From NCBI GenBank assembly GCA_964304625.1, contig OZ199840.1:2170001-2234000 (forward strand): a stretch of 64,000 nt of DNA, written 5' to 3'. This DNA is from Kudoa neothunni. Taxonomy: Eukaryota > Cnidaria. The translations under genes were made by a program, and so were the position numbers. This document shows positions 36,400-50,376 of the stretch, piece by piece (the stretch's first letter is position 1; every line of letters begins with the position of its first letter). The notes beneath the pieces are model-generated. The model made no database searches and had not been told where the DNA came from. It was given only the letters and a program-made list of their open reading frames with translations.

Positions 36400-38610
36400 T
36401 TTATTATAAATATGATTTTCACTCATCAAAATCAAAATTTTTGATCCAAACAACACTGCGAACCGTGAAAAACGATATTTATTTTTTAATGTAATCCACA
36501 ATAGACTAACGATAATTAATCCAATTAATTATTCCATTTGTTTTCGCTTTTGCCTATGGGGGTAACAATATTACTTATAAATTTTTTGCATTTCCTGGAT
36601 TTTAATATGATTCCTAACAATAATTTAATTGTTGGTATAAGAGTTGTAACAAAAGTCAACTAATGCGTGATCAACAACACAGCGGTATGGCGCCACCGCT
36701 TTTTAAACTATGGCCCATAGGGTTTAACCCCGTCCGCAACCACTCATTGCATCTGTCTTAAGATAAATTTCATAATGAAATATTATATGCCATTTCGTAT
36801 CATAGAATATTGATTCACTTGATAGTAACACTAATCCTAAATTTTATTACATTACCGAGAAAATGTCTACACACTAACGAATGTATCTGGAGTTTACTGC
36901 TTAAATATAAATTCATACTAATTTTTCGTTCCATTTGATGATGAAAATCAACATTATTGATTTTTTAAGGAGTGTAAAATTTACCTATGTTGTTTTAGTT
37001 TAACATTATACCAATAATGTTGCTGACAAATAAATTCATGTAAATAACTCCAGAAACAACTATCAGCAATATATTTTCTACGGAATTGTTAAACTAGGTG
37101 TATTGATTACAATACATAATATTGAGACAAATTGAATAAGCTTAAAACATATTTCATCTGAGGTCAAGAATTATCCCAGTAAGGCACACGCGTTTTGTTC
37201 CGGAAGTTGGCACAGGGGAGGTTAAATTCTCAACAACATCCACTAATAAATTTAGGGTTATGAAGAATAAATCATTAAAATTATTCGTCCAACATAATAA
37301 AAATTAATCAATTCGTTAGCACAATAAAAATTTCTCCTCTACATTTATGATTTGTGTTGCCTTCGTTCATCAAACGCAAATAACAAACCATGATGAAGTA
37401 ACTAACCAACATTAGATCATTAATCTAATCTAATAGGTCGGCTCCTCCCCAAGTGATGCCGCTATCTTAATCGCATATAACAGGGTTAACGACACCGCTG
37501 ATAATTATCACAATTTGAAGAATAATTTGAGGTAATACTTTACCCACAATAGTTTAGCGCCTAATAATCTATGCTAATTTTAAGCTAAACACAACATGTG
37601 TTTAACTTATTATAAATAGGTAAAATCAAGAGCTGTTTATTTATTAACCCTCGAAGGAGCGTGCTTAAAACACTTCCGCGTGTAACATGGAGGATACCCC
37701 AGGTATCTCAGATGTTTTCTATGATAGCGATTGTATTTTCTCTTAATTTTTTACATTTACAAAGGGTGGTATATTTATGACTAATATAAAAAATAATTAA
37801 CTAATAAGTGAATCAATATAAAATTTCGAGGGTAATAAGGTAGGATGTGGCACCTAAAAAACACCCTTTTGTGCATCGTTTTTTTGCCGATTCTTCTGCG
37901 ATTTTTTATATTAAAATAGAAGAATACCGAGAGGAAATTTACAGCTAATTATGATGGCATCTAATTTTGGCACAAAATCCCGAACCCTACATTGTCGGCA
38001 CATGTGAAATCATCGTTAAATTTCCAATAACCATTAAAAACCCATTTTATTGTTTTAACATTAACTTCTAGGTTTATTAATGTCTTAATAACATTTTTTG
38101 GGAATTGATCGTCTCAAAATTATACGCCTCAGCCGTTTAATTAAGCCTTACGCATCTTATTTTAAATTATTTTCTCTATTTTTTGATGTATGTCGACTAT
38201 GAATCTATTAAGATAACAATACAATTAATCATCACTTATTTTAGTTTATAAATTTTTTTGGCTAATTTATTTGAATTATAAAAAAAGTTATAATCATTTT
38301 ATCATAAAACTTTTATCATGAAATTTTTATAGCGGCAATACAATAAATCTTCAATCTTCATTCCATTCGATATCTTTCCAAAAAAATCTTGTTATAATAA
38401 ATTTTTAAAGAACACTGTTAACGAAAGTTAATTATACAAAATAAGAGAAGCAACGTAAATAGGAATTTAGTAATATAGTATTAAATATATGTAACATTCT
38501 GCACATTTTTTTTTAGATATATTTGGTGTTCAATTTTTGCTAATTTTTATAAATATAACGATTATATTTTAAACTTTTCATGTTATAATGTATCAAATTT
38601 TTGAAGAAAA
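36400..38610. other. AT-rich intergenic region, no gene seen
   Basis: No domain, splice-supported frame or RNA gene was recognised. Short GC-richer patches at about 36680-36750 and 37640-37710 have no open frames of note. Confidence 0.4.
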
Positions 38611-39233
38611 TCTACTATATAAATAAAGCAAACCGGAAATCCGTGCGTGTACGCATTTTTCGTTATTTATAGAGGGACATATCGCTCCATTTGAGCTCAC
38701 ATATGGAAAGAAAAATTTCATTTTAACACAGAAAATACGTAAAAAATTATAAATGGTTTGATTTGAGGATTTATGCAAACATATAGATCATTTTGTTAAA
38801 ATTTTAAAAGTTAATTTTAAGCGTACCATAGTGTTTATTTTGCTTTAAAATTATTAAAAAGTAATTTAATAATTGAAATAGTTCGAATAAGGAAGGTAAT
38901 ATTACGTTATGTAGCCAATAATTAATATGAAATTTCTTTGTTGATGTTTAACAAGATTAGTCTTTTTCATATGGTATGGTTTAGAGATTACTGCAAACAA
39001 CAAGGAGAAAATCGATACTTTAGGAGCTCTAAATAGGAAATTCAAACGCGCAGTAGTGTTTATTCGTTTTTAAAAATATTAAGTAAGGTTCATGCGCTTA
39101 ATGAGTTAAATAAATCATCAGTTAATTGGGTAATCTTTGTAGTATTTATTTAAATACTCTTAATTTTCTTTTAACTTCAAATAACCTTGGTCTACTCAGG
39201 GTTTTAATCTACTTGGCGGGGCTTTTGCGCTAG
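38611..39233 (+). repeat. Helitron-like element, subfamily 1 (623 bp)
   Basis: Starts TCTACTATATAAATAAAG preceded by A, continues with AAACCGGAAATCCGTGCG, and ends CTTTTGCGCTAG followed by T, so both insertion-site bases (A, T) fit Helitron transposition. It aligns with 50377-51714 at both ends but lacks a central part of that copy. No coding region. Confidence 0.75.
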
Positions 39234-42200
39234 TTACCTATATTGTTGATAACGTGACTGCTTTTTTTAATTTGACCATTGCGATAATTGAGATGAATTT
39301 CACCGATAATAATGAAAATGATGAATAAAATAATTTTAGGGGATTATGAAGACTTTGATAATTCGGATTAATCTACAGTCAGTAATGACGGCATATGGTG
39401 GTGTTTTTCCATTTAATGGATTTATTATTTATAAATGCGTTTGCCTTATACAAAAAACTTGTGAGATAATATGCTATGAGAAAGTTTTTAAAAATATGGA
39501 AGTTACTATATCTTTCCATTAATAGAAAGAAACATCCTTGAAGTCCAAAATCCTAAGAGCTCAAACTTATCTATTCCGCTATAACTCAGTATATCGAATA
39601 AATGAACAGTATTTTGAAGGTTTAAACGTTTTTTAAGGAAAATTGATGAGAACCCCACTACTGTATGTTTCAGACGTATGAAACTGTTGCCACATTCTTC
39701 TGAATGTTCGCGTATCTTATTCCCATCAAATGTTCTATTTTATTGCGCAAATGATAGTTAAAATATTTATTACATGATATAAATGTGAAATCTACTCAAA
39801 CATTAAACTCTAATCGAAAATTGTCATTGCAGATTTTAACAATACAGTTTTCGTAGGATTATTAGGTTTACTACACGGATATTAGTTGTTTTACAGCTGA
39901 ATCTAACTATGAGATTACACCTATTTTTATTTTATTAAATTAAATATTTTTTATGGTTAGAATGGAGTATTAAGAATTTTTAGTACATTAGAGGTTTAAG
40001 GGTTAATATTAAAATTATTTAAATTCGTAATCAGTTTTATTCTATTTTAAAAGGATAATGAAACAACTTTTTAATATCATTCTCGGAATTATTCCTGTAT
40101 ATTAGCAGGAGTTTTCCATAAAGTAATGAAACGTATAATCATTAATTTATTTAAAAATTTACATTAACATTTTATCACGGATTTTATATTGTTGTCATGG
40201 CTTTTATTCCTATATCGTGATCATACGTGATAATTATTTACGGAAAAATAAAATCGACGTACACACCTTAATTTTTACAATAACTTCCTGTAATCTCGTT
40301 ATGTGGGACATCTAGAATACATTTAACAAAAAATAAGGAAATATGACGTTTTTTCTTATTGTATAATAAATAATGATTTCTTATTGCTCACGCTACTTTT
40401 ATTTCAAGTCTAAAATTGAGTCAAAAAAGGTTAAAAACTATTAATATGAAACAGATGGACAAAAGTTTAATTATATTTATTCACTTTAAAGCAAATATTT
40501 TTGCATTTAATTACAAAATGATCACAAATTTTAACATATAAATAAACCATAGTGTCTTGATTACTATTCCAATAAAATATTATTATTTTCCATGAAATTA
40601 AAAATTCAAAATCTTCAACATAGGGTGGCTGGTAAATAAATTTGTAAATCTTATCTAATATATTTTTAAATAATTCAAGTTCAACGAGTCCATTGTAACT
40701 ATTAGACTTGAGAACTATCCATAATCTCAAATCTCATTATAGATATATTTTGTGTAGACATTTACTCTCTCATTCTGAATGCCCTCATGAATCCAAATTC
40801 ACGTTGCTGAAATGCATGCTTTTTATAAAGATAACCCGATAAGATCTTTCATTGGATACAATAATAAAATGTTTTAGTCATCGTGAATATGATTTTTTTA
40901 ATAGAGCGTGAGAATTTGAATACACCCGATTGAAGTAATTATAATGATAAAGATAAAGTTGTATTCTAAATAAGCAAAGAAATAATAATTTTGATTAGGG
41001 TCATAATGTCATTAATTTAACGAATGATTTGGAAGATAATGGGGTAACAAGTGACCATTTAAAAATTAAAAACTAGAATGTGATACATTGTTCCAAACCT
41101 CACAAAATATAGTTAACATGAAATTTAGGCGAAACTAATAAAAGTATTATTTAAATGTTGGAAAACTGAGAATTACTTTATCTGAAATTCATCAAGATGT
41201 TTACTATGTATATCCATCGGATTTGGAGAAATTACATCTTGCATGAGCATAATTTCAGATATCATTCAATTAAATGATAAAACATTTTAATAACTGTCTA
41301 TTTCAAAAAGAGATATTTTAAAAATATGTCAAAATGTTTTGTTTTGTACAAGTGCACATGGGATATACGTTTAATTACACCATTTTTCCTATCTTCCAAA
41401 AAGTGCGTAATAACCAATTGTGACTTCACAATGAGTTCGAAGATAATATATTGGAATAATTTATTTATCACAGTCTTATTGTCACGAAAACTCTATTGAT
41501 AAATAAATTATTTAACATTGATTTTTTCCTCCTGTAATATTGTAAATAAATGATTTTGAAATCCATAATAGAAAGCATTGTAGCACTTAAATTAAGGCGA
41601 AGAAGAATTTTATTCAATAGAAAACAAAAGTTTTGGTCATAATCACCACAGGTCTCATTATTTTAAGATATTGTCAATAAGAATTAATTATGTTATAAAA
41701 CAAAAATAATCGTGTAGATTTTTATCATGCCGACTCTTTCAAAATGAATTTAAGTACTTTAACGATAGTTTACAGTATTTATAATAAAGAACGCACTTTT
41801 TTATTGCTTGTAATATTAGTAAAAAAAATTTTTATTGAATTTAGTAAATACCTAAGTTTATATATTATAAATATTTTCTAAATATATATCGATCGAATAG
41901 TAAAAAAATATAGCTAAAAGTTGTACATAAAAAATTAAACATCAACTGACTCGATCAATAAATACACGTTGTAACGATGAATAGGGTTAAATAATAATTT
42001 TATATATGCGCCGTAAAGAGAGCTGCTACAGTCTACAAATTATCAATGGTTTATTTAAGATGCATAACTAAGGTAATATATTGTTATAATTAACCTCAAA
42101 AATGATGTTGAATAAATCATAAAATATATATTGATAATATAAATAAAGTTAATTTAAATTTTTGATTCCATCCATATTGAAAATTCTGAAAATGTAAATT

Positions 42201-42700
42201 TTTAAAACAACATAATATGAAACAAATGTTGCTTTAAAGAGTCGTCCGTTAGTTAAACGATAAATTTATAATTTATATCCAAATCGAACTGTATTTGGAT
42301 TCCACTATAAAAATTTTACATATAATGATTTAATTTTATAATGCAATTAAGATTTCTTGTTTATAAATAACCATAAAGAATAAAATCTAATTTATAAAAC
42401 GAATGTATCGGTTTATCTAAATTTCACTAAGGCCAAAATCACTCTAAAAATTTATTGTAAATATGTCCGGTTTAATGTAAAAATATTACAGTACAACGAT
42501 CAAGCATCCAAACAGCGAGAGTAAAACAATCAATAAAATCTCTTAAATATATTTATAAACAAAATTTGATCAATTGATTACTTTCTTTTGTTTTGTTTAA
42601 TGGTTTGACTTGAGCATCTGACTCTCTATTATTTAAAATTATTTATAAAACAAAAATTATATATATAAATTATAACAATTTATTTTGTATTTAAGCTGTC
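39234..42700. other. AT-rich intergenic region downstream of the ADAM-like gene
   Basis: No supportable coding region. The string TCCTGTATATTAGCAGGAG near 40096 repeats one at 12059 (TCCTGTATGTCAGCAGGAG), each followed by TTTTCCAT; the significance is unknown. Confidence 0.4.
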
Positions 42701-42717
42701 AATAATTGTTTTCAAAG

Positions 42718-45501
42718 TTATAAATACGTTTTTTTATCTTTTTCACTCTCATATTCATTTTGTTCGGTTGTTCCATCTTTATTGTTATCAGTCTCTGTTG
42801 CCTTGGTAGTTTCATACGTATTTTCTTTTGGAATATCAGATGTTTCTCTATCAGTTTGTTCATTAATAGTTTCTTTTGGAGCGTGTGTAGTTTCTTGTGA
42901 AGCGTGTGTAGTTTCTTGTGAAGCGTGTGTAGTTTCTTTTGGAGCGTGTGTAGTTTCTTTTGGAGCGTATGTAGTTTCTTTTGGAGCGTGTGTAGTTTCT
43001 TTTGAAGCGTATGTAGTCTCCTCATGTTGAGGTTTAGTCGTCGTGTCAAGAGAGTTTGGTAGTTTGTTTTCGTCGTTGGGATCTATTGGATTACTTTTTG
43101 GTTGTTCTGGGGTTAGTTCACCGAAAATTCCGAGATTTTCTGGTCTAGAAAAAATTAATCCAGTCGATAAAATAATATTACATTTTATAGGTTGAACACT
43201 TCCCTTCCTTGTTACAATACTAGAGGAGGTGAATTTAGAATTTTTAATATAATTTCATTAATACTTGGTTGTATGAACATGAGACGTCCTTACAAAGACT
43301 AAAATCCTTGTATTCACTCTCACATTTTCCCATCACACACACCTATATTTATTTACTCCTTGTTTTGAAGTTATATTACTATTCCTTCTGGACAATGAAT
43401 ATTTTCACATGTCAAGCGATTCTTCTGTGCGTTAATGCACCTATTATTAAGACACATCTAAATCATTTTCAATGAGTAAAATTCATAACACAAATACACT
43501 GTTTTCAGAGCATTTATGTCCATTAGGGATAAAACCCAAGAAATTATCAGACTCTGTAGGTATCACAAATCTATCATTATTATAAATATATCTCAAATAC
43601 GAAAACAATTACGGGCATAACCCATCAGATGTACTCAGTTTGTAATATGTTCCAAAAATAATTGCGTCTGGTGGCGCAAAACAGTTTAATAAACCACAGT
43701 AAGAAATACTAATAGTAATTAATATAAATTAAATTTCCGTATATACCTATTTGTTCGATAGGACGGAAAATAAAATTCCTTGTGATATGATAACACATTT
43801 TCACATCTTTTATCGTAATTAACTTTACCTATGACAGAATTTATGTATAATACTGAATTATTGTCTTACTCGAATTGTGTAGCTGATGACATTGTTGATT
43901 AGCATTAGGACATTTACCATCGACACAATAAGCCTTAGATATTATTAATACAATCCCAGCCATCAAGTTAATTTACCAATCCAGAATTACATGGTGTTCC
44001 ATCTGGTTTGATATTAGAGGATGGACACTATAATTAATTCAAATATAAATTTCAATAAACAATAATTTTTATTTTAATTACAAATGGACTTTTTCCGTTA
44101 CAAGTCTCCTGCATGTGACACTGATCACCTTTTCGGCATACGTTCCCTTTCTTGAGCTGTTTAGTAGTTAAAATGGTTACACCCGTTCAAATAACATATG
44201 AAAGGTTAATAGTTGTCTACCTGACAAGAAGAACAACACTCTCCTTTAGAACATTGAGCATGAGGTTTAAGTTTACATGTACTCATATCACAACATTCAT
44301 TTTCTCCGCTTATTATACAGTTTTCTTCAAACCCGCAGTCACATTCTTCACCGGGATCCACCATCCCATTGCCGCATACATGAAATGTTTCAAAATTAAC
44401 ATTTTTCTAATTAGCAACAATAAAAATCATTAAATTATTAATTATATACCAACAAGAAATCATTTTTATGATAATTGTCAAAGTGTTTTTTTATATAATC
44501 AAAACCTTTCACACTAAATCCGGGAGGATATGGGATATTATCTGGCCTAGATTATTAAATAAATGAATAATACTATTAGCAATAATATACCATCCACTTG
44601 AACTTGGCCTCATAAGGCATCTCAGATTTATATCAAAACATTTGCTGCCTTGAGATGGAAATTCAAACACAAATATTCTAATAAATAAGATACTCCCGTG
44701 AGGAATGTGAGGCGATCCAAATAAATGGCCTAATTCGTGAGAAAATGTTACGTGATCAATCCATCTATTTAACGGTTCTTGTATTGAAATCTTTTATATA
44801 TTGATAAAAATAAAATATTTAAATTTATACTTGAACCACAGCTGAACCGAAAACAGGATTATGGTTAAAATTAAAATTCGCTATACCTGACGGTCCCCCT
44901 CCCTCATAAAAATATCGGTAACTAGAATAAATTATTATAATAATTATATTTTTTGTTACATAAACAATATGTGATATCCACTTCGTATAGATGTAGTTTT
45001 GAGAAACTGTCGAAATTCAATCCCCATAATAGTTAAAATGGATTTGGGCTCTTGAAAATTGCTACCTTTAAATGACTTCACAACTAGTTTAATGTTATGC
45101 CAAGCATAGGTCTATAATAATTTTATAGAAACAATTTTCATTAAGGACGTTACAGTCATTGACTTTATGACGACATCTCTCATATATGCGGGTTCTTTTA
45201 AATCAAGCTTCATCTAAAACAGATTAAACTACGATGTAAAATTTGTATACTGTGCTTTTGGCTTTGTGGATATGAATGTGGGCGTATTTTGTTTTTTCCA
45301 TACGCTTAAGATAGTTTTGATCTCTCCACAACTATTTAATTATCATCATCATTTAATAAAACTAAATTTTTACTTCGGTGGCACAAATTCCATATCTTAT
45401 AATAACTATTTTAAAGTTTTATAATTGTGAACTGATAATTGATATTTACCACTTAATACAAGAAATACAAGTAAAACCTTTGGCATATTAACTTTGCTCA
45501 T
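42718..45501 (-). CDS. Secreted ADAM-like metalloprotease-disintegrin, many short exons
   Basis: Exon 1 (45501-45450) encodes a signal peptide ([17 protein letters not shown]). Catalytic exons read about 45213-45154, 45111-44960, 44921-44831 and 44790-44591; the last carries the zinc site [11 protein letters not shown] and a candidate Met-turn (C-L-M-R-P-S-S-S-G). After 44546-44450, the disintegrin domain lies on 44406-44221, 44156-44082, 44027-43977 and 43933-43870 ([23 protein letters not shown]). A Cys-rich/EGF-like region (about 43828-43182) and a Thr-rich tail exon (about 43142-42718) follow. Introns that can be read are about 37-64 nt with GT..AG ends. No transmembrane segment follows, so it should be secreted. 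Only a few dozen codons fit between signal peptide and catalytic domain, so the usual prodomain is missing or lies elsewhere. Boundaries at 45450-45213 and 43750-43495 are uncertain. Confidence 0.88.
42860..43025 (-). repeat. 21-bp minisatellite encoding a Thr-rich heptapeptide
   Basis: Seven or more consecutive 21-bp units encode E-T-T-[HY]-A-[PS]-[KQ] in the last exon of the ADAM-like gene. Units are nearly identical and differ mainly at the fourth, sixth and seventh residues. The Thr-rich composition suggests an O-glycosylated, extended tail. Because 21 is divisible by three and few stops occur, the same DNA is open in two other frames (42699-43049 minus, 42782-43030 plus), which are shadows. 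Confidence 0.9.
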
Positions 45502-48500
45502 TATTTATGGATTAATTTTTATGTTTTACTTTTTGTCAAGTGTATTACCAAAAATATGCCTATTATTGATTAATATTAGTAATATCTCAATAAATAAAAA
45601 TATAATTTTCTAAAATCACTTGAAAAAGTATGATAAATTTTTCAAATTCATGTAATATTTAAAATATAAGTTATAACATAGAACGTAAAGTTTTAATCCA
45701 AAAAATCAGGGAGGATGCTCGCAGAATGAAGTCAGAACTCCCATTAAAACAGATTAAGTCATATCCTATTATGTAATTTCCCCTTATCCTGGAGTAAAAT
45801 TATATTCTAAAATAAGTCGAACATTTATTATTTATTATATTAAATTGTTAATGTTTAATTTGTAAATTATTTCATTATATTTATCATATGCCAGCAGTAT
45901 TAATAGTAATTCTAATAAGAGTCTTTTTAATGTGTATAGTTAATTATTTGTGTAATTACTAAAAACAACTTAATAGATAGATTTAATCAATCGATCGAAA
46001 TATTATATATCACAAAAATATTTTTAATCAGAATATATAATCCTTGGTTATTCAATTAAGGCGTGGATGCACGGATTGAGTCATCCCATTACCAAAGTAC
46101 GTATAGTGAGTATATTGGGAATAAAATTTAGATAATGAAATCTGTGATTATTAATCAGTATAATTACAGTGGGAAGTCTATTTTGAAAAATCCCTTCTGA
46201 ACCATTAAAAAGTATGTAAAATCGGTTGCAATTTTTTTCACATACTTTTTGCGCATACACATAATAGTTAAGTATATCATTTTTGGAAATTTTTAAAATA
46301 AATTATTGTTCGTTTTATTGAAAATTTTCTGTTGAATAAAAGTTCTATAACAGGAAAAAACCAAATGATACGTAGTTTAAATAATTGAACAAATCGATTA
46401 TTTTGGATTGGCTAATATTTTGATCCATTATAACATATAGATAAAAAATCTATATATTTTTAAATTAGCAGTAAAATTTGGATCTTTTTCGGAAATTGTC
46501 ATTTAGAGTAGTTGTATGTTAATGCTGAAATGTTTCTCATCAGCCATCTTGATGTTTTGAATGAAATTTTCATAGTATTTATTATTTTTACCTTTGCTTG
46601 CAGACATATATATAATTTTTTGAGAATAATTGTATGTTGGATCAACAAATTTCCCCCAAAAAATGTATTAAATCGAAAAATCACGTGACTGGAAAAGCAT
46701 ATATTTTACATCATGTACAGTCAATTATTTTAACTATAGTACCGTTGAGTTGAATATATTTTAATGCATAAACCTAAGAAATACTTAAAATTATAATCAA
46801 ATAATTTTATAAAAAGTGTACAATATCGATTACCAACTATATTTAAATTATATCTTTAACTTTAATCTGTTAATTATTTGAATAGCGATAAATTTATAAA
46901 CTGTGATTTCTTCAATCAATAATAAATTATAAAATATTATTAATTTTTTTAAAATAATATTACAAGAATTCATCTGAATATAATGAATATAATATATATG
47001 CGTGAAAGCTTGAATTAACATTTTAAATCTTCATAATAAATTTGAAATGTAACAGAATTAGAGAATCTTTCCATATTTTCGCATTAACCTTCTTTGTACG
47101 ACGAGCGTGACCATAATTCGAAAGCCGATGAGGTCATTTTTGACCCCAGATCAAATCAATCTTAAACGTTTCAAGTTTTTACCAAGTTAAATCAGCACAT
47201 CTTTTGAAATAATTTCACGCTATTAATAGGTAAAATGGTTTCTGATTTCCAGAAATATTGATGTTAATTTGGGCACGCGCAAATAGGTTACCTACCCACA
47301 ATTTAATGAGAGTTTGAATGTCAAATTCTTTTAGGGGTTAGCTTGAATCACATAAACAAAAATAACGCCGTAATTTAATTAATTAAAGATTAAAATGAGC
47401 TGTGATGAGAAACATCTTCGTTACCAATTGGAAGACTTAGAATTGATTAAGTATATTTTGATCAGACAATGCACTTTTGTTCGTGATAACATTTTTTCTA
47501 AATTTCTAATTATTCCTTGATTCGTTCTTTACATTCACGAAATTTTGTTTCATTCGCGTACGCGCCATCTTGACGGTTTGAAATTAGTCGTTTGATTGAA
47601 TAGAGTATCAAGATACTTTATTCAAAAAAGGACTTTTTTATTAACATATTGAGGATTTAATGTATGACGTCACATATTTTATAATAATGATAAACCATCT
47701 TATATATCAATATTTGTATATTTATTATAAACTTTTTACAAAACTACTTCAATTAGTTAATAAATTTTTATAATGACCAAATGGTCAGATTTTTAAGTTC
47801 ACTACAATAATAATGTGCAAAACAAATTAGTTCAAAATTAATTTTTAAATATTTATATAATATCATGTTTAATATTATTAAAGTTAACTATTATAGTTTT
47901 AGTTTTCTATTTTGTAACGAATGTAAAATACGCATATATAAATTTAAATAGGCTAAATGAAAGGATTAGTGTATCTTTGGAATTTTTTCAAGATATTTTT
48001 CAATGTAGGTATTTCCGATACTGAAATAAACTAGGCTATTCGCGCTAGTTTGCTAATATAGTAGATGTAGATGCACGCTATTTTAACTAATCCTCAAACA
48101 TTTAAATGATTCCGTTAATATTGAAATTTCGAGAATTTAATAGTCTCGATAATCGCATCTATAAACCCCAATTTGATATGTACTCCAGGAGTATTGACGA
48201 TGTGAAAAAAGGTTCAATAATAGTGCTCTCTATTAATGGAAAATATCCAGCATTAGGTCAAAGGAATGATACAATTTTCAATGCATGTTTAAATTTATAT
48301 AAATATTAACTTATAATGATTAAATTCCTACCAAGCTGTAACGTTAACTATGTAGTAGGAAGAATTTGAATGTTCTATTCGTAGGAAATCACGTTATTTT
48401 GTCTTTAAAATCTATCAACATTACGCATTACATTTTTTCACCACGTTCAAGATTTTTAAAAATTGTATTAATAGGTTTATATGTTTTTATATCAACCAGA

Positions 48501-50376
48501 TCGATTTGTATATAATGTATAATTCGAATTGAGAAAAATTATTATGAATACGGTTTCGTAATGTAAATAACAAAATATTTATTATTGTTTGCATAAGGAT
48601 TGATATATTATTAGTATAAAATTTTCGGTGTCATGATTTTGATATATCTCAAAAATTAAAACGTTTTCTTCAAAACTCGTGAATATGGTTTCGTTCGCGA
48701 TTAGTACCTAAACTGAGGCATGGCTTTAATTCGTGATAACACGAACACGAATGAATACTTGTAAGTGTATTGTCTTATTTTGATGGTCCCATTTCTTTTA
48801 AAAACGCTGTCTCTAGACTCTGATGAAAATTCTTTTCTAGGTATCATGTCATGTTACAAAAATATTTTAGGTATTGTACAAATATAGACATTTTGTAAAG
48901 ATGTTGGAAATGATTATTGTTGTTATAAACAGTATGATGATTAATGTTTTTTTGATAATACTTCATCCTTAATTTTTTCAGTTTTTAAATTAAAAAATAT
49001 AACTCAATACATCCGATTCACCGATTTGAAGTGCAAAAGTGTGTATTAAAATTTCCCGATTAAATTGACCCTTCATTCTTTACAGTGGATGAAAAAAATC
49101 GCCATCCAACAAATTCTACACGAATAATAACAAATTAATGTAGAATTCCTATTTTTGATCCTATGACAATGAAAGCATCTGTTACAATGCTTTTTTTGAA
49201 GAATCAAAATCATATTTATAGGGAATGTCAGATCCCGATATTGAATTAAGCGTAATTTGTATAAGCTATTCGTATCGTTGTATGTATATGTATTATTCGA
49301 GCTCATATTGCTTAAGTAAAAAGTAAATATCACATTTAGAGAATAAATTACTACAAAAAATTAAGAAAGTTACGTCTCACAAATACAGAAGGAATGTTAA
49401 TCTGCTTGTGTAAAAAATCGAGGGTAGGTTAAAATGTAGAATAGTGGCCACATGTACCGATTAAAGATAATGATAAGATTGAATGGATTTCATCCAATAA
49501 AATTATCTTTGATATTAACGTTATTCATTTGATACAATTAATTAGTTAATGCTTATATAAAAAATGAAATTCTTATAGACATTGAATTAATAGTAGCCAA
49601 TTGCTAAGGATGAAATATGACGTTTGATAAAAATCATAGCTGTCACACTCAAATTTTAGGATAAATACAAAAATTAAAATAATCAACAGGTTAGATTTTT
49701 ATCATGGTCGATGATTTGGATTTGGACCATTATTCTATATTTTAACAAAACTATTTTATTTCTTTTAAAATATCAGCTAAACTACAGTACCTGTGCACGA
49801 ACTTCGGGCGGTGTCGCATACAACATCGGAAATAAAGTCGTTTCCTACAATTCGTCCTGTTAATTCACTTCTTTTTCAAAATTTTTTTCATTATTGTTCT
49901 TATCATAAAAAATTACATTATATAGTTAAATTTAGATCAAAATGAATTAATCTATTCAAAATTAGAACTGTGATGTTTCAATTTAACAATAGTATTCCTT
50001 AATATGACTTTTAGTTTATAAATTTTTTCTGGTGATTTATTCGTGATTAAAAAATGTTTGTAACAATATTTGTTCAAAAATTCAAAGGTAAAAATTTACA
50101 CTTTATTTTATTAAGTTATATATTTATTTATTTACATTTAGTAACTAAAAATAAAAATATTAAATCATTATTTGTTAATTAAAATTAACTTTAAATTAGA
50201 GCAATCGTTACAAATCCAAATATATGTTTTTAAGCATATTAGGTTATATTAATTATGGATATTAACATGTCCAAAGCGTTTTTTTGTTATTTATCTCAAC
50301 AATAAAGAAATAATGTAAAATATAAAAATAAACATTAATTACTTGGTTTTTTAATAAAACGTGAAATCTTACGTCA
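45502..50376. other. AT-rich intergenic region with Helitron-like scraps
   Basis: No gene was recognised. A Helitron-like 3' end (TATTCGCGCTAG followed by T) occurs at 48045-48048, and 49790-49950 resembles the central part of the subfamily 1 repeat (AAAGTCGTTTCCTACAATT). Small frames such as 47397-47519 (+) and 48106-48309 (+) have no domain and no supporting context. Confidence 0.45.

Noticed and set aside
42782-43030. Plus-strand frame with repeated C-V-V-S-F-G-A
   Set aside because: Antisense shadow of the same minisatellite; no start context and no domain.
42699-43049. Minus-strand frame with repeated H-T-L-Q-K-K-L
   Set aside because: It is the wrong frame of the 21-bp minisatellite. 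The frame in phase with the upstream Cys-rich exons encodes the E-T-T-x-A-x-x heptads.
48106-48309. 67-codon plus-strand frame with a tidy start and stop
   Set aside because: No domain, no signal peptide, and it sits just after a Helitron-like 3' end. Length alone is not enough in AT-rich intergenic DNA.
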